Assembly (NCBI GenBank): GCA_025463005.1 | Contig: JAOAPR010000155.1 | Coordinates: 1-64,000 of the forward strand | Direction of reading: 5' to 3' | From: Bryobacterales bacterium | GTDB taxonomy: Bacteria; Acidobacteriota; Terriglobia; Bryobacterales; Bryobacteraceae | DNA: 64,000 nucleotides | Part shown: positions 8,191 through 16,747 of the stretch, in pieces | How the letters are laid out: each line of letters starts with the position of its first letter | Position numbering within the stretch: the first letter of the stretch is position 1 | Made by a program: the position numbers and the translations under genes | Notes under the pieces: model-generated | Seen by the model: the letters and a program-made list of their open reading frames with translations, nothing else | The model's database searches: none | Told to the model about the DNA's origin: nothing

Positions 8191-9770
8191 GATGAACTCT
8201 CCTGGCCTTTCGGGGCCATTTGTGCCGGCGGCGGAGGAACCGCTGGTTTATCGAAATCCTCCGGGAAATGCTGGACCGCGCTCAAAACCGGGTAGGGCGT
8301 CAGCCCTCCCAGCGCGCACAGCGATCCGTCCAGCATCAATTCACAAAGGTCGTCCAGGACTTCCAGATTCTTCATGCGGTCCTGGTTGGCGATGATCCGG
8401 TCAATCACTTCCACACCGCGCGTCGAGCCGATGCGGCAGGGCGTGCACTTGCCGCAGCTCTCGATGGCGCAAAATTCCATGGCGAAGCGGGCTTGCCGCG
8501 CCAGGTCGACCGTGTCGTCGAACACCACGATGCCGCCGTGGCCCACCAACCCCTTTTTCGCAGCGAACGCTTCGTAATCGAGCGGCGTGTCGAGCAGGGA
8601 CTCTGGGAAGTACGCGCCCAGCGGACCACCTACCTGCACAGCTCGGAACGAACGACCGGAGTGGGTACCTCCGCCGAAATCATAGATCGCTTCGCGCAGC
8701 GTAATCCCGAATGCTTTTTCCACCAGGCCGCCGTACTTGATGTTGCCCGCGAGCTGAATAGTCAGGGTGCCGCGCGATCTGCCCATGCCGAAATCTTTGT
8801 AGAAGTCGGCGCCCTTGTCGAGAATGATGGGGACGGTGGCCAGCGAGATGACGTTGTTTACCACTGTCGGCTTGCCGAACAGGCCCTCGATCGCCGGCAG
8901 AGGCGGCTTGGGCCGAATCTGGCCGCGCTTGCCTTCCAGGCTTTCGAGCAGGGAAGTTTCCTCGCCGCATATATAAGCGCCCGCGCCCAGGCGAACATCC
9001 AGATCGAAGTGCTTTCCACTACCTGCCACGTCTGCGCCCAAGTAACCCTTTTCGTAGGCGATGGCGATGGCTCGTTTCAGCGTCTTGAACGCGTGTGGAT
9101 ATTCCGAGCGGAGATAGATGTAGCCGCTGGTTGCGCCCACCGCGAATCCGGCGATGGTCATGCCCTCGATGAGGACGAACGGATCGCCTTCCATGATCAT
9201 GCGGTCGGCGTAGGTGCCGCTGTCGCCCTCGTCCGCGTTGCAAACGATATATTTCTGATCGGCAGCAGCGTGGAGCACCGTTTTCCACTTGATACCAGTC
9301 GGGAAACCAGCGCCGCCCCGACCGCGCAGCCCGGATTGCGTGACTTCCTCGACCAGGGCCTCAGGCGTCATCGTGAGGGCGCGCTGCAGGCCCTTGTAAC
9401 CGTCGCGGCTGACGTAATCGGAGAGCGAAAGCGGATCGACGATTCCGCAACGGGCGAAGGTCAACCGCTCCTGCTTTTTGAGGTAGGGAATCTCTTCCGT
9501 GGGTCCCAGGCACAGTGTATGCGCTTTGCCTTCCAGGAAACCGGCATCGAACAACCCTTGGACTGATTCTGCGGTGACTGGACCATAGGCGACACGGCCC
9601 TTCGCGGTTTCCACTTCCACCAGGGGCTCCAGCCAGAACATGCCGCGCGAGCCGTTGCGGACGACGGTAACATCCAGGCGGCGGGCCGCGACCTGTTCGG
9701 AGATCGCGCGGGCCACGGCGTCCGCGCCTACCGAGAGAGCCGCCATGTCACAAGGGACAAATACCTTCAC
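8181..9770 (-). CDS. fdsB: Formate dehydrogenase beta subunit (NuoF-like, FMN/NAD)
   Basis: This subunit takes electrons from FdsA and reduces NAD through FMN and a 4Fe-4S cluster. The 529-residue protein has an N-terminal thioredoxin-like domain of about 110 residues without obvious cluster cysteines. The FMN-binding SGLRGRGGAGFPTGIKW loop and NADEGDSGTYADRMIMEGDP region follow, then an SLBB segment and the C-terminal CGKCTPCRIG cluster motif. It overlaps fdsG by 4 bp and fdsA by 10 bp, so the three are translationally coupled. It resembles respiratory complex I subunit NuoF, but the gene order identifies the Fds enzyme. Confidence 0.94.
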   Translation of the reverse strand: MKVFVPCDMAALSVGADAVARAISEQVAARRLDVTVVRNGSRGMFWLEPLVEVETAKGRVAYGPVTAESVQGLFDAGFLEGKAHTLCLGPTEEIPYLKKQERLTFARCGIVDPLSLSDYVSRDGYKGLQRALTMTPEALVEEVTQSGLRGRGGAGFPTGIKWKTVLHAAADQKYIVCNADEGDSGTYADRMIMEGDPFVLIEGMTIAGFAVGATSGYIYLRSEYPHAFKTLKRAIAIAYEKGYLGADVAGSGKHFDLDVRLGAGAYICGEETSLLESLEGKRGQIRPKPPLPAIEGLFGKPTVVNNVISLATVPIILDKGADFYKDFGMGRSRGTLTIQLAGNIKYGGLVEKAFGITLREAIYDFGGGTHSGRSFRAVQVGGPLGAYFPESLLDTPLDYEAFAAKKGLVGHGGIVVFDDTVDLARQARFAMEFCAIESCGKCTPCRIGSTRGVEVIDRIIANQDRMKNLEVLDDLCELMLDGSLCALGGLTPYPVLSAVQHFPEDFDKPAVPPPPAQMAPKGQESSSWR

Positions 9771-10237
9771 GCGCGCCTCCGAACGTCGTCAATGAGAAAG
9801 TCGGCCACTTGCGCCGATACCCGGCCATACGGTTTGCCGTCGAGCAGCACCGCGGGGGAAAGTGCGCAATTTCCGAGGCAATAGACCGCATCCAGAGTGA
9901 AGCTGCCGTCTGCCGTAGTTTCGCCCAGTTTGGCTCCCAAGCGCTTCTCGACATGCTCAATCACCCGATCGCAACCCATGGATTGGCAGGATTCCGCCCG
10001 GCACATCTTGAGGATGTGGCGACCAGGGAGCTCATGACGGAAATCGTGGTAAAAACTGATGACGCCATGCACCTCGGCCTTGGAAATATTGAGCGCCTCG
10101 GCGATCAAAGGGACGGCGGTCTGGTCGACATAACCGAATTCGTCTTGAAGGGCGTGCAGGATCGGCAAAAGAGCGCCCGGAAGTTGCTGTAACTCTTGGA
10201 TGAGAGACGAAGCTCGATCAGTATCCCAGGGTTGCAT
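9767..10237 (-). CDS. fdsG: Formate dehydrogenase gamma subunit (NuoE-like, [2Fe-2S])
   Basis: The 156-residue thioredoxin-like [2Fe-2S] protein is the first gene of the fds operon. Cluster ligands are visible as CRAESCQSMGC (C-x4-C spacing) and later YCLGNCALSP (C-x3-C). It has the NuoE-like helical N-terminus and the family phrase GVISFYHDFRHELPGRH. It relays electrons between FdsB and FdsA. The ATG at 10235-10237 follows a short leader from a TACAAT -10 box. Confidence 0.93.
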   Translation of the reverse strand: MQPWDTDRASSLIQELQQLPGALLPILHALQDEFGYVDQTAVPLIAEALNISKAEVHGVISFYHDFRHELPGRHILKMCRAESCQSMGCDRVIEHVEKRLGAKLGETTADGSFTLDAVYCLGNCALSPAVLLDGKPYGRVSAQVADFLIDDVRRRA

Positions 10238-10252
10238 AGCTGGCCATTGTCC

Positions 10253-10273
10253 ATTGTAGCTCTTACGGAGCTA
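10253..10273 (-). promoter_or_regulatory. Candidate fds operon promoter with overlapping inverted repeat
   Basis: On the minus strand a TACAAT -10 box (10253-10258) lies 15 nt before fdsG. TAGCTC-TTACG-GAGCTA (10257-10273), a perfect 6-5-6 inverted repeat, overlaps the upstream edge of this box. That is a position where a repressor or activator dimer could act. I see no convincing -35 box. The regulator, if any, is not encoded in the window. Confidence 0.35.
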
Positions 10274-10322
10274 TTCGGCGAAGTTGCCCGGTTTTGCAAC
10301 GTGTTGGGAATCGATGCGGCCG

Positions 10323-11318
10323 CTAATGTTGCAGTGCGGGCAGCAGCCGGAGGGCGTTATCGCGCTCGATCGCACGGAGGTCTTTCGCGGGGAAGCGCTG
10401 TGCGGTGAGGCCGTCCATCACTTCCGCCGCGGTGCGGAAAGGATAATCGGTGCCGAGCAGAATCTGCGAGGGTGGCGCGACTTTCAGCAAGGCGGCCAGA
10501 GCCGGCGCACTGTTGGCCTGGGCCGTGTCGTAGTAGAACTTCTTCAGCTCATACATCAGGCCTTTTGGCAGGACCTGCTCTTTCCCCTTCATGGTCGCCT
10601 CCTGATACACGAAGCGGCTCAGCAGGAAGGGCGTAGTCCCGCCGCCGTGGGATAGGATCCAGCGAATGTCCGGATAGCGCGCGGCGGTGCCGCTGAACAG
10701 CAGGCTGGCGGCGGTGCGGGTAGTGTCGGTGGCCCACTCGATCATTACAGCCGGGACTTCGTTGCGAAGATTTCCACAGCAGGCCGCCGTGGTCGGATGC
10801 GTGTAAATTACCGCTTTGCGCCGGTTCAGCTCGGTCCAGACGGGCGCGAATGCCGCGTCACCCAGCCACTTATCGCCGTAGCTGGTAAGCAGGCCGATGC
10901 CATCGGCTTTGAGCGTGTCGAGCGCGTACCCGATTTCACGCAGGCTGCCGTCGATATCCGGCAGAGGCAGTGCGGCAAACAGGCCGAACCGGCCGGGATG
11001 ATCCTTGGCAGCCATCGCTCCGTAATCATTGACGATCCGCGAGAGGCGACGGGCCTGATCGACATCGCCGAACCAAACGCCCGGCGAGCTCAGCGACAGG
11101 ACCGCTGTGGCGATTCCGCCTTTGTCCATTTCTTCGATCGACTGCGCAGGAGACCAGGCGGGTTGAGCCGCCGCTTGATTGCCAATCGCCGTGCGGTAGG
11201 CTGGCGGGAAGAGATGATGATGGACGTCGATACGATGGGGCGCCTGCGCGGCCTTTAGGGTCCCGCCCGCGAGCGCTGCCATCCCGGTTAGAAACTCGCG
11301 CCGACGTAGGGGCAACAT
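10323..11318 (-). CDS. Tat-exported amidohydrolase (ACMSD-like, amidohydrolase 2)
   Basis: The 331-residue protein begins with a twin-arginine leader (MLPLRRREFLTGMAALAGGTLKAA). It then shows HRIDVHHHLFPPAYR, the metal-binding HxH of the amidohydrolase superfamily. Further family features are YTHPTTAACC, WILSHGGGTTPFL and LLGTDYPF, the last Asp being the likely catalytic residue. Relatives include decarboxylases and hydrolases of aromatic or lactone substrates; the actual substrate is unknown. It is 13 bp downstream of the PNPOx-like gene in the same direction. Confidence 0.85.
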   Translation of the reverse strand: MLPLRRREFLTGMAALAGGTLKAAQAPHRIDVHHHLFPPAYRTAIGNQAAAQPAWSPAQSIEEMDKGGIATAVLSLSSPGVWFGDVDQARRLSRIVNDYGAMAAKDHPGRFGLFAALPLPDIDGSLREIGYALDTLKADGIGLLTSYGDKWLGDAAFAPVWTELNRRKAVIYTHPTTAACCGNLRNEVPAVMIEWATDTTRTAASLLFSGTAARYPDIRWILSHGGGTTPFLLSRFVYQEATMKGKEQVLPKGLMYELKKFYYDTAQANSAPALAALLKVAPPSQILLGTDYPFRTAAEVMDGLTAQRFPAKDLRAIERDNALRLLPALQH

Positions 11319-11331
11319 GGCTCCAATGATT

Positions 11332-11745
11332 CTACACCGGTATTTCGACGATTTCGTTAGGAATATTGAAATCGCTATAACGGACCCAGGTAGGCCGCAC
11401 CCGGAAATGGGTAATTCCCGGCCACGCCAGCCGTTCGCGGCCGTCGGGATAAGCTGCGAAATAGGTTTCGAGAATACGGTCGAGGTCGGCGCCGATGGGC
11501 TCGTCGGCGATTCCTTCCAGTTGCACGGTTATTTCCTGGTCCCACCCGATGACGAACGCAATCCTGGGATTGGCGCGGAGGTTGCGGCATTTACGGGTGG
11601 TGTCGACGGTGTCGAAGAGGATTTCCAATTCAGGCGTGACCGCAATGCCGACTACGGCGGCCTGCGGATCGCCGGAGGGAGAAACAGTCGACTCCACTCC
11701 CAGGCGGTGTTTTTGCAGAAACAGCAACAGATCAGCCCGGTTCAT
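11332..11745 (-). CDS. Pyridoxamine 5'-phosphate oxidase-like flavoprotein
   Basis: The 137-residue split-barrel protein contains LLLFLQKHRLGVESTVSPSGDPQAAVVGIAV and TRKCRNLRANPRIAFVIGW, typical of the PNPOx-like FMN-binding family. Many members are uncharacterised reductases, so a pyridoxal role is not implied. I start at the ATG at 11743-11745 (MNRADLL) because the ORF-track extension adds a spurious hydrophobic stretch and runs towards osmC. It is divergent from osmC and upstream of the amidohydrolase. Confidence 0.8.
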   Translation of the reverse strand: MNRADLLLFLQKHRLGVESTVSPSGDPQAAVVGIAVTPELEILFDTVDTTRKCRNLRANPRIAFVIGWDQEITVQLEGIADEPIGADLDRILETYFAAYPDGRERLAWPGITHFRVRPTWVRYSDFNIPNEIVEIPV

Positions 11746-11789
11746 GATCACGAGTATATCCGCGACAATTGACAGGAGGAGAAACACAC

Positions 11790-12215
11790 ATGAAGCGAAC
11801 CGCACAGGCAAAATGGCAGGGCGATCTAAAGACCGGGACAGGCGCCATCTCGACGGCGAGTGGCACCTTGTCGAATACGCCTTATTCGTTCCACAGCCGC
11901 TTCGAGCAGGGGAAGGGAACCAATCCGGAAGAATTGCTGGCGGCGGCGCACGCGGGCTGCTTCACCATGGCTCTCTCGAATCAGCTCGCGCAGGCGGGGC
12001 TGAAGGCGGACAGCCTCGAGACGACTTGCACGATCAGTTTGGAACAGAAGGACGGCGGGTTCGCCATTACGGAAAGTCATCTGGAGCTGAAGGCGAAAGT
12101 GCCCGGCGCCAGCAAAGAGGCGTTTGACAAGGCGACGCAGGCAGCCAAGAGCGGTTGTCCGGTCTCCAAGCTGTATAACACGAACATCACGCTGGACGCG
12201 AAGCTGGAAAGTTAG
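11790..12215 (+). CDS. OsmC/Ohr-family peroxide reductase
   Basis: This 141-residue cytoplasmic thiol peroxidase probably reduces organic hydroperoxides. The family Cys pair is present: HAGCFTMAL near residue 57 and SGCPVSKL near 122. The [15 protein letters not shown] segment is nearly diagnostic. I use the ATG at 11790, 8 nt after GGAGGAG, instead of the longer ORF-track start. The gene ends in a strong bidirectional terminator shared with fdhA. Confidence 0.92.
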   Translation: MKRTAQAKWQGDLKTGTGAISTASGTLSNTPYSFHSRFEQGKGTNPEELLAAAHAGCFTMALSNQLAQAGLKADSLETTCTISLEQKDGGFAITESHLELKAKVPGASKEAFDKATQAAKSGCPVSKLYNTNITLDAKLES

Positions 12216-12242
12216 GGGAACGCGGTCTCACGAAAGGTTTCC

Positions 12243-12290
12243 AAAAAAAAGCGCCGGGAGAGGTTTCCCTCCCCCGGCGCGTGTATTTTT
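12243..12290. terminator. Bidirectional intrinsic terminator between osmC and fdhA
   Basis: A hairpin at 12251-12280 (GCGCCGGGAG...CCCCGGCGC) is flanked by AAAAAAAA on the left and GTATTTTT on the right. It can therefore terminate both converging transcripts. This is the clearest terminator in the window. Confidence 0.9.
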
Positions 12291-12303
12291 GTTACTGACT
12301 GGT

Positions 12304-13518
12304 TTAGGCCTTGACCGACTTGTGCGGGTCGATGACGAACTTCTTGGCCGCGCCCTTGTCGAAATCCTTGTAGCCCTGCGGCGCGTCGTCCAGCGAAATG
12401 ATGGTGGCGTTGACTGCCTTGGCAGGATGCACCTTGTCGTGCAGAATCGCCATCATCAGTTGCCGGTTGTAGCGCAGCACCGGACACTGGCCGGTGTGGA
12501 AGGAACAGGACTTCGCCCATCCCAAGCCGATGCGGATCGACAGCGCGCCGATCTTGGCGTTCTCATCGATACCACCCGGATCACCAGTTACGTACAGGCC
12601 GGGGATACCGATCGAACCGCCCGCGCGGACCAATTCCTGGAGGGAATTCAGCACCGTGGCCGGACGTTCTACGCCGGCATCCTTGCCCTGCCCATGCGCT
12701 TCGAAGCCGACGCAATCCACCGCGCAATCGACCAACGGCTCGCCGAGGATCTGCTCGATCTGCTGGGCCAGCGACGCGTCTTTACGCAGATCGATGACTT
12801 CGCAGCCGAAACTCTTGGCCTGTGCCAAACGCTCCGGAATCATGTCGCCGACGATGACCACGGCTGCTCCCAGCAACTGGGCTCCCGCTGCCGCAGCCAG
12901 ACCTACCGGACCGGCTCCCGCGATATAAACCGTGGTGCCAGGTCCAACTCCGGCTTGAATGCAGCCGTGATACCCGGTCGGGAAGATGTCGGACAGAAGC
13001 GTGAGGTCCTTGATCTTCGCCATGGCCTTCTCTTTGTTGGGGAACTTGATCAGGTTGAAATCGGCGTAAGGAACCAGTACATATTCTGCCTGGCCGCCGA
13101 CCCATCCGCCCATGTCCACGTATCCGTAGGCCGCGCCCGGACGAGCCGGATTCACGGTCAGGCAGATGCCGGTCTTGCCTTCGCGGCAATTGCGGCAACG
13201 CCCGCAGGCGATGTTGAACGGAACGGTAACCAGGTCGCCGACGTTCAGCATTTCCACGTCGCTGCCCTTTTCGATGATTTCACCCGTGATTTCGTGGCCC
13301 AGGATCAGGCCCTGAGGGGCGGTGGTGCGGCCGCGGACCATGTGCTGATCCGATCCGCAAATGTTGGTGGTCACAACTTTCAGAATCACGCCGTGAGGAG
13401 CGTCTTTCCCGCCGAACGGGTCCGTCTCGCTCTTAGGCATTTTCAGCTTCGGGAAGGGGATAGATTGAACCTGCACCTCTCCCGGCTTGATATAAGCTAC
13501 TCCACGATTCGTTGCCAT
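12304..13518 (-). CDS. fdhA: Glutathione-independent formaldehyde dehydrogenase (Zn-ADH family)
   Basis: The 404-residue medium-chain dehydrogenase closely follows the Pseudomonas putida FdhA pattern: a start of NRGVAYIKPGEVQVQSIPFP, then TTNICGSDQHMVRGRT with the catalytic-zinc cysteine and GHEITGEI. The structural-zinc cysteines are CGRCRNCREGKTGIC, and the Rossmann motif is YIAGAGPVGLAAAA. These enzymes oxidise formaldehyde to formate with tightly bound NAD and no glutathione. Its product is the substrate of FdsGBAD encoded 2 kb away, so the two plausibly form a detoxification and energy pathway. Confidence 0.92.
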   Translation of the reverse strand: MATNRGVAYIKPGEVQVQSIPFPKLKMPKSETDPFGGKDAPHGVILKVVTTNICGSDQHMVRGRTTAPQGLILGHEITGEIIEKGSDVEMLNVGDLVTVPFNIACGRCRNCREGKTGICLTVNPARPGAAYGYVDMGGWVGGQAEYVLVPYADFNLIKFPNKEKAMAKIKDLTLLSDIFPTGYHGCIQAGVGPGTTVYIAGAGPVGLAAAAGAQLLGAAVVIVGDMIPERLAQAKSFGCEVIDLRKDASLAQQIEQILGEPLVDCAVDCVGFEAHGQGKDAGVERPATVLNSLQELVRAGGSIGIPGLYVTGDPGGIDENAKIGALSIRIGLGWAKSCSFHTGQCPVLRYNRQLMMAILHDKVHPAKAVNATIISLDDAPQGYKDFDKGAAKKFVIDPHKSVKA

Positions 13519-13734
13519 ACTTCCTCTCTCCTTTTACCTTTCTTTAACACTCCGCGCACCAAAGTGCGCTCTTAAAACTCTGTGGCGCAGGCTTGCTTCT
13601 CCGCTGTTGCGGTCATTCCACGCGCGCACGCCAAATCGCTGTGAATCATCATTCTGCGTATTTGTTTCAGGCGCACCCGCGGATCGCGAACTTCATCTGG
13701 ACACGTTTCCTGCGTTGTGCGCTCAAGAATTATA
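13519..13734 (-). promoter_or_regulatory. Long fdhA leader: TATAAT, small ORF and hairpin
   Basis: This is the gap between fdhA and the aquaporin gene. On the minus strand TATAAT lies at 13729-13734. A leader of roughly 200 nt follows, containing a possible 26-codon ORF (13572-13652, starting ATGATG). A perfect GCGCAC-CAAA-GTGCGC hairpin (13554-13569) sits about 35 nt before fdhA. A purine-rich GGAGAGAGGAAG ribosome binding site precedes the ATG. A 200-nt leader is unusual here and may be regulatory. No known riboswitch class is recognised. Confidence 0.35.
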
Positions 13735-13789
13735 CCCCAAGTTCCAGAACCGCAGAAGCAGTGTTGAGACGTGATGGCGAGAGGTCGCG

Positions 13790-14506
13790 TTACAAATGAG
13801 CGATGCGGATAAATAAGCCGGCCAGCGCGCCGCCGATCAAGCCGCCGAGCACCGGCACGGTCAGACCGTAACCGAAATCCGAGCCGCCTTTCCCGGGAAT
13901 TGGGAGAATCGCGTGCGCGATGCGCGGACCCAGATCGCGAGCCGGATTGATGGCGAATCCGGTGGTGCCTCCCAAGCCGGAGCCGATTCCCCACACGGTC
14001 GCGCCCACCAGGAAGGGCACCAATCCGGGCGCCGGAGACGTTTTGACGATCGAGGCGATGATCAGCACCAGCAGAAAGGTGCCGATCACTTCGCTAATCA
14101 GGTTGGCCCCGGTATTCCGAATGGCAGGACCGGTGGAAAAACAGGCCAGCTTCGAACCAGGGTCGGGCGTTTCCTTCCAATGCGGCATGAAGTGGATCCA
14201 TACCAGCACCGCCCCCACGAAGCCGCCCAGCACCTGGGCGATCAGGTAAGGCACGAACTTGCTGAAGTCGCCGGAAGAGATGGCGAATGCGAGCGTCACC
14301 GCCGGATTGATGTGGGCATCGCCGCTGCCACAGGCGATTGCGGTAAAGACTCCGGCCACCACTCCCAGACCGAAGCCGAAAACGATGGTCAGCCAACCCG
14401 CGGCGGATCCCAGCGTCTTCTTCAAAACCACATTCGCGACAACACCATTGCCCAACAACACGAGAACCAGGGTTCCCATGAATTCGCCGAACAGTCGTGA
14501 GTCCAT
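13790..14506 (-). CDS. MIP-family channel (aquaporin/glycerol facilitator)
   Basis: The 238-residue membrane protein has six hydrophobic segments and both pore loops: INPAVTLAFA (first NPA) and INPARDLGPR (second NPA). The Asp following the second NPA-R (NPARD) is typical of glycerol facilitators, as is the longer loop between the halves. It would conduct glycerol or small uncharged solutes across the inner membrane. No glycerol kinase gene is adjacent. Confidence 0.92.
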   Translation of the reverse strand: MDSRLFGEFMGTLVLVLLGNGVVANVVLKKTLGSAAGWLTIVFGFGLGVVAGVFTAIACGSGDAHINPAVTLAFAISSGDFSKFVPYLIAQVLGGFVGAVLVWIHFMPHWKETPDPGSKLACFSTGPAIRNTGANLISEVIGTFLLVLIIASIVKTSPAPGLVPFLVGATVWGIGSGLGGTTGFAINPARDLGPRIAHAILPIPGKGGSDFGYGLTVPVLGGLIGGALAGLFIRIAHL

Positions 14507-14578
14507 GCAGCTCCTTTGGCAGCCTGAGTGGTACGTTCTGTTTCTATTCGGAGGCGGATGGATGCTCGCCTCCTTGGA

Positions 14579-15838
14579 TTACGCGAGCTTGCGCAGTTTC
14601 GTAACGCGGCCGATTTCGACCCACTCCACCACGAAGATGTTGCCGGCGTGGTCGAAAATTGCTCCGTGCGGATTGACAAATTGGCCGGGAACGAACTTAC
14701 TTCGGTCGTCCGTGGTCCGGGGAGGATTACCCTGCAGGCCTTCGCCGAGATGGGCAACGATCTTATTGTCTTTATCCAGGAGGCTGACACGCGCAGCCAG
14801 GTCGGGCACCACAATCATGCCCTTATGCTCATGGAAATGACAGGGTTGAAGAGTGCCGGCGACCACGTCTATCGGCTTGTCATCGAGCGTATAGCGCACG
14901 ATGCGCTGGTTTCCGCGATCGGCAACCAGCAACACCGGCTTGGAGGCGTCGCGCAGGTCGATCATGTTTCCGTGCGGATTGTTCATCGACTCGATGGGCA
15001 CGTTCCTGGGGACACCGGCCTGACCCGGAGTTCGAACGGGAGCGGCGCCACCGCCTCTCGCGCCACCACCGCCTTTGGCTTGATCTGGAGCCGGACCCTT
15101 GGCTTGATCGCCGCCGGGACCGCCTGGACCTTTGCCCTGTCCGCCGCCCCTGGTACCCCCTCCACCTGCTCCTGCCGGCGGCTGCCCCGCGGGCGGACCA
15201 CCGAAGGTGCTGACCAGCTTGGGATACGAATTTCCCTTCTGGCTGTAGTGGAACATGTAGTACGATCCGTAGCCGTCACCGACCCAGAAATCACCGCTGG
15301 GCGCAATCGCGATATTGGTGGGTCGATAGTTGAGGCCCGCCGCGCCGCCGGGACCGGTGGAACCGGGTCCCTTCTGATAGACGGGGGAATCCTGCGGATA
15401 GCCCAGGGTCCAGACTTCCTCGCCCTTGAGCGTGCGCTTGGTGATGATCCCGTGCTTCTCGTCGCAGAAGTACAGATACTCATCGCGACCCTCTTTGCTG
15501 AGGTGCATGCCGTGCGCGCCGCCGCGGAACATGGGACCGAAGGACCGGACAAACTTGCCCTTGTCGTCGAAGACCACGACAGCGTCGCCGCTGGGGCTGT
15601 CCTTGTACACCGTGTGATGGATATAGATGTGGCCCTGCGAATCCTCGCACACGCTGTGGGTGTTGCCGTACTTGATGTTCGCGGGCAACTGGCCCCAATC
15701 GTGGATGCACTCGTACTTGTGGTCGCCCTCGCCCAGGACCGGGTTCTTGGTTTCGGACTTGTCAGCGGATTTCAGAATGTAAGGCGCCGCTACTGCCGCT
15801 CCAGCGGCGATAAAGCCACGTCGAGTCATGTCGTCCAT
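14579..15838 (-). CDS. Tat-exported NHL-type beta-propeller protein
   Basis: The 419-residue protein begins MDDMTRRGFIAAGAAVAAPY, a twin-arginine leader. Repeated blade-like motifs follow (GHIYIHHTVYKD, EYLYFCDEKHGIITKRTLKGE, NPHGAIFDHAGNIFVVEWVE), as in six-bladed NHL/SMP-type propellers. The middle is interrupted by a Gly/Pro/Gln-rich insertion of about 55 residues containing QAKGPAPDQAKG, a short internal repeat. The ORF track opens at a TTG. I prefer the ATG at 15836-15838, seven nt after AGGAG. Function is unknown; it could bind small ligands or proteins in the periplasm. Confidence 0.75.
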   Translation of the reverse strand: MDDMTRRGFIAAGAAVAAPYILKSADKSETKNPVLGEGDHKYECIHDWGQLPANIKYGNTHSVCEDSQGHIYIHHTVYKDSPSGDAVVVFDDKGKFVRSFGPMFRGGAHGMHLSKEGRDEYLYFCDEKHGIITKRTLKGEEVWTLGYPQDSPVYQKGPGSTGPGGAAGLNYRPTNIAIAPSGDFWVGDGYGSYYMFHYSQKGNSYPKLVSTFGGPPAGQPPAGAGGGGTRGGGQGKGPGGPGGDQAKGPAPDQAKGGGGARGGGAAPVRTPGQAGVPRNVPIESMNNPHGNMIDLRDASKPVLLVADRGNQRIVRYTLDDKPIDVVAGTLQPCHFHEHKGMIVVPDLAARVSLLDKDNKIVAHLGEGLQGNPPRTTDDRSKFVPGQFVNPHGAIFDHAGNIFVVEWVEIGRVTKLRKLA

Positions 15839-15886
15839 ATGCAAACTCCTTTCGGTCTCAGGCCATTATACGACTAGGCCGGCAAT

Positions 15887-16696
15887 TCACGGCTGTACGG
15901 CCGGGAGCATCTTTTCATTACCGGTCATCAGGCACTTGGGATGGCCGAATCCGCCCGCGCTCTGGCCATTCGTGCCGATGTCGAACACGATGTTATCGGG
16001 CCGCTGATTATCGCCGGAAACCCCGCCCACTCCCGCCAGGTGATCCAGACCCAGGCCCTTGCGCAGCCGCCAGGCGATGAAGTGATCGGCGCAGGAAGTA
16101 TCGCCGCTGACGCCAATTCCACCGACCATCTTCTTGCCGGTCGTGAAAAGCGCCAGGCCGCCGCCGAATACATTGACGCCCCCGATTTTGCTTCCCTTCA
16201 TCGGATCGGCGGGCGTGCCGTAGGCGCTGGACGGGACTTTGTAGCCGACGTCTTCATTCACTGGATTGCTGAATTGTAGTCCGTAAAGGCTGCCGCCGGG
16301 CTGAACGGCGGAGTATAAGTTGGCCGTGGAGAGCGACAGGCCGTTGGCTTGTCCGGAACCGTCGCTGTTCGATCCGGAGTCGAGACCGAACGCGTTCGCG
16401 GTATTCGCTTTCTGGGCGGAGATCACGCGGCTGCCGGGCCATTGCGCGAAACGATCCTTGCCGGAGAAGGCCACGGCGCAGACCACACCGTCGCGGTCCA
16501 CGATGGTGGCCCACATGTGGTTGTTCAATCCGCTGGTTTCGTCCTTGGTGGCCTGAATCAGCGCGGCCTTCAGTTTGGCGTGATCCGGCAAAGTGGCGCA
16601 AGTCTGCGCGTTGGCTGCTCCGGCGGTACAGGTCCAGGCCACGACAAAAGCGGCGAGACCCCTTAACAAATCCCTGAACAAATTTCTCTGCAACAT
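15887..16696 (-). CDS. Exported GlcG/HbpS-family heme-binding-like protein
   Basis: The 269-residue protein has a signal peptide ending AANAQT. A GlcG/HbpS (DUF336) fold follows: LKAALIQATKDETSGLNNHMWATIVDRDGVVCAVAFSG, SAQKANTANAFGL and KMVGGIGVSGDTSCADHFIAWRLR. HbpS relatives bind heme or sense redox stress extracellularly; others are of unknown function. It is larger than the usual 150-residue domain because of an extended middle. It has its own promoter with an inverted repeat around the -10 box. Confidence 0.82.
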   Translation of the reverse strand: MLQRNLFRDLLRGLAAFVVAWTCTAGAANAQTCATLPDHAKLKAALIQATKDETSGLNNHMWATIVDRDGVVCAVAFSGKDRFAQWPGSRVISAQKANTANAFGLDSGSNSDGSGQANGLSLSTANLYSAVQPGGSLYGLQFSNPVNEDVGYKVPSSAYGTPADPMKGSKIGGVNVFGGGLALFTTGKKMVGGIGVSGDTSCADHFIAWRLRKGLGLDHLAGVGGVSGDNQRPDNIVFDIGTNGQSAGGFGHPKCLMTGNEKMLPAVQP

Positions 16697-16747
16697 GTCG
16701 TCTCCTTAAGGTCGTGCCTGAACGGGCGCGGTAGAGTGCGGCCGTGC

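Noticed and set aside
8220-9566. 448-aa plus-strand ORF
   Set aside because: It lies wholly antisense to fdsB, whose motifs are unambiguous. High-GC codon structure creates long open shadows.
12124-13575. 483-aa plus-strand ORF
   Set aside because: Antisense to fdhA and crossing a strong bidirectional terminator. No recognisable motif.
13572-13994. 140-aa minus-strand ORF between fdhA and the aquaporin gene
   Set aside because: Its first two thirds are a frame shadow of the aquaporin gene. Only the last 26 codons are in the leader, noted there as a possible small ORF.
15040-15210. Gly/Pro-rich repeat resembling a minisatellite
   Set aside because: It is inside the coding frame of the propeller gene and codes for a linker, so it is not an independent repeat or CRISPR array.
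14528-15877. 449-aa plus-strand ORF
   Set aside because: Antisense to the NHL-type propeller gene, which has a Tat leader and repeats.
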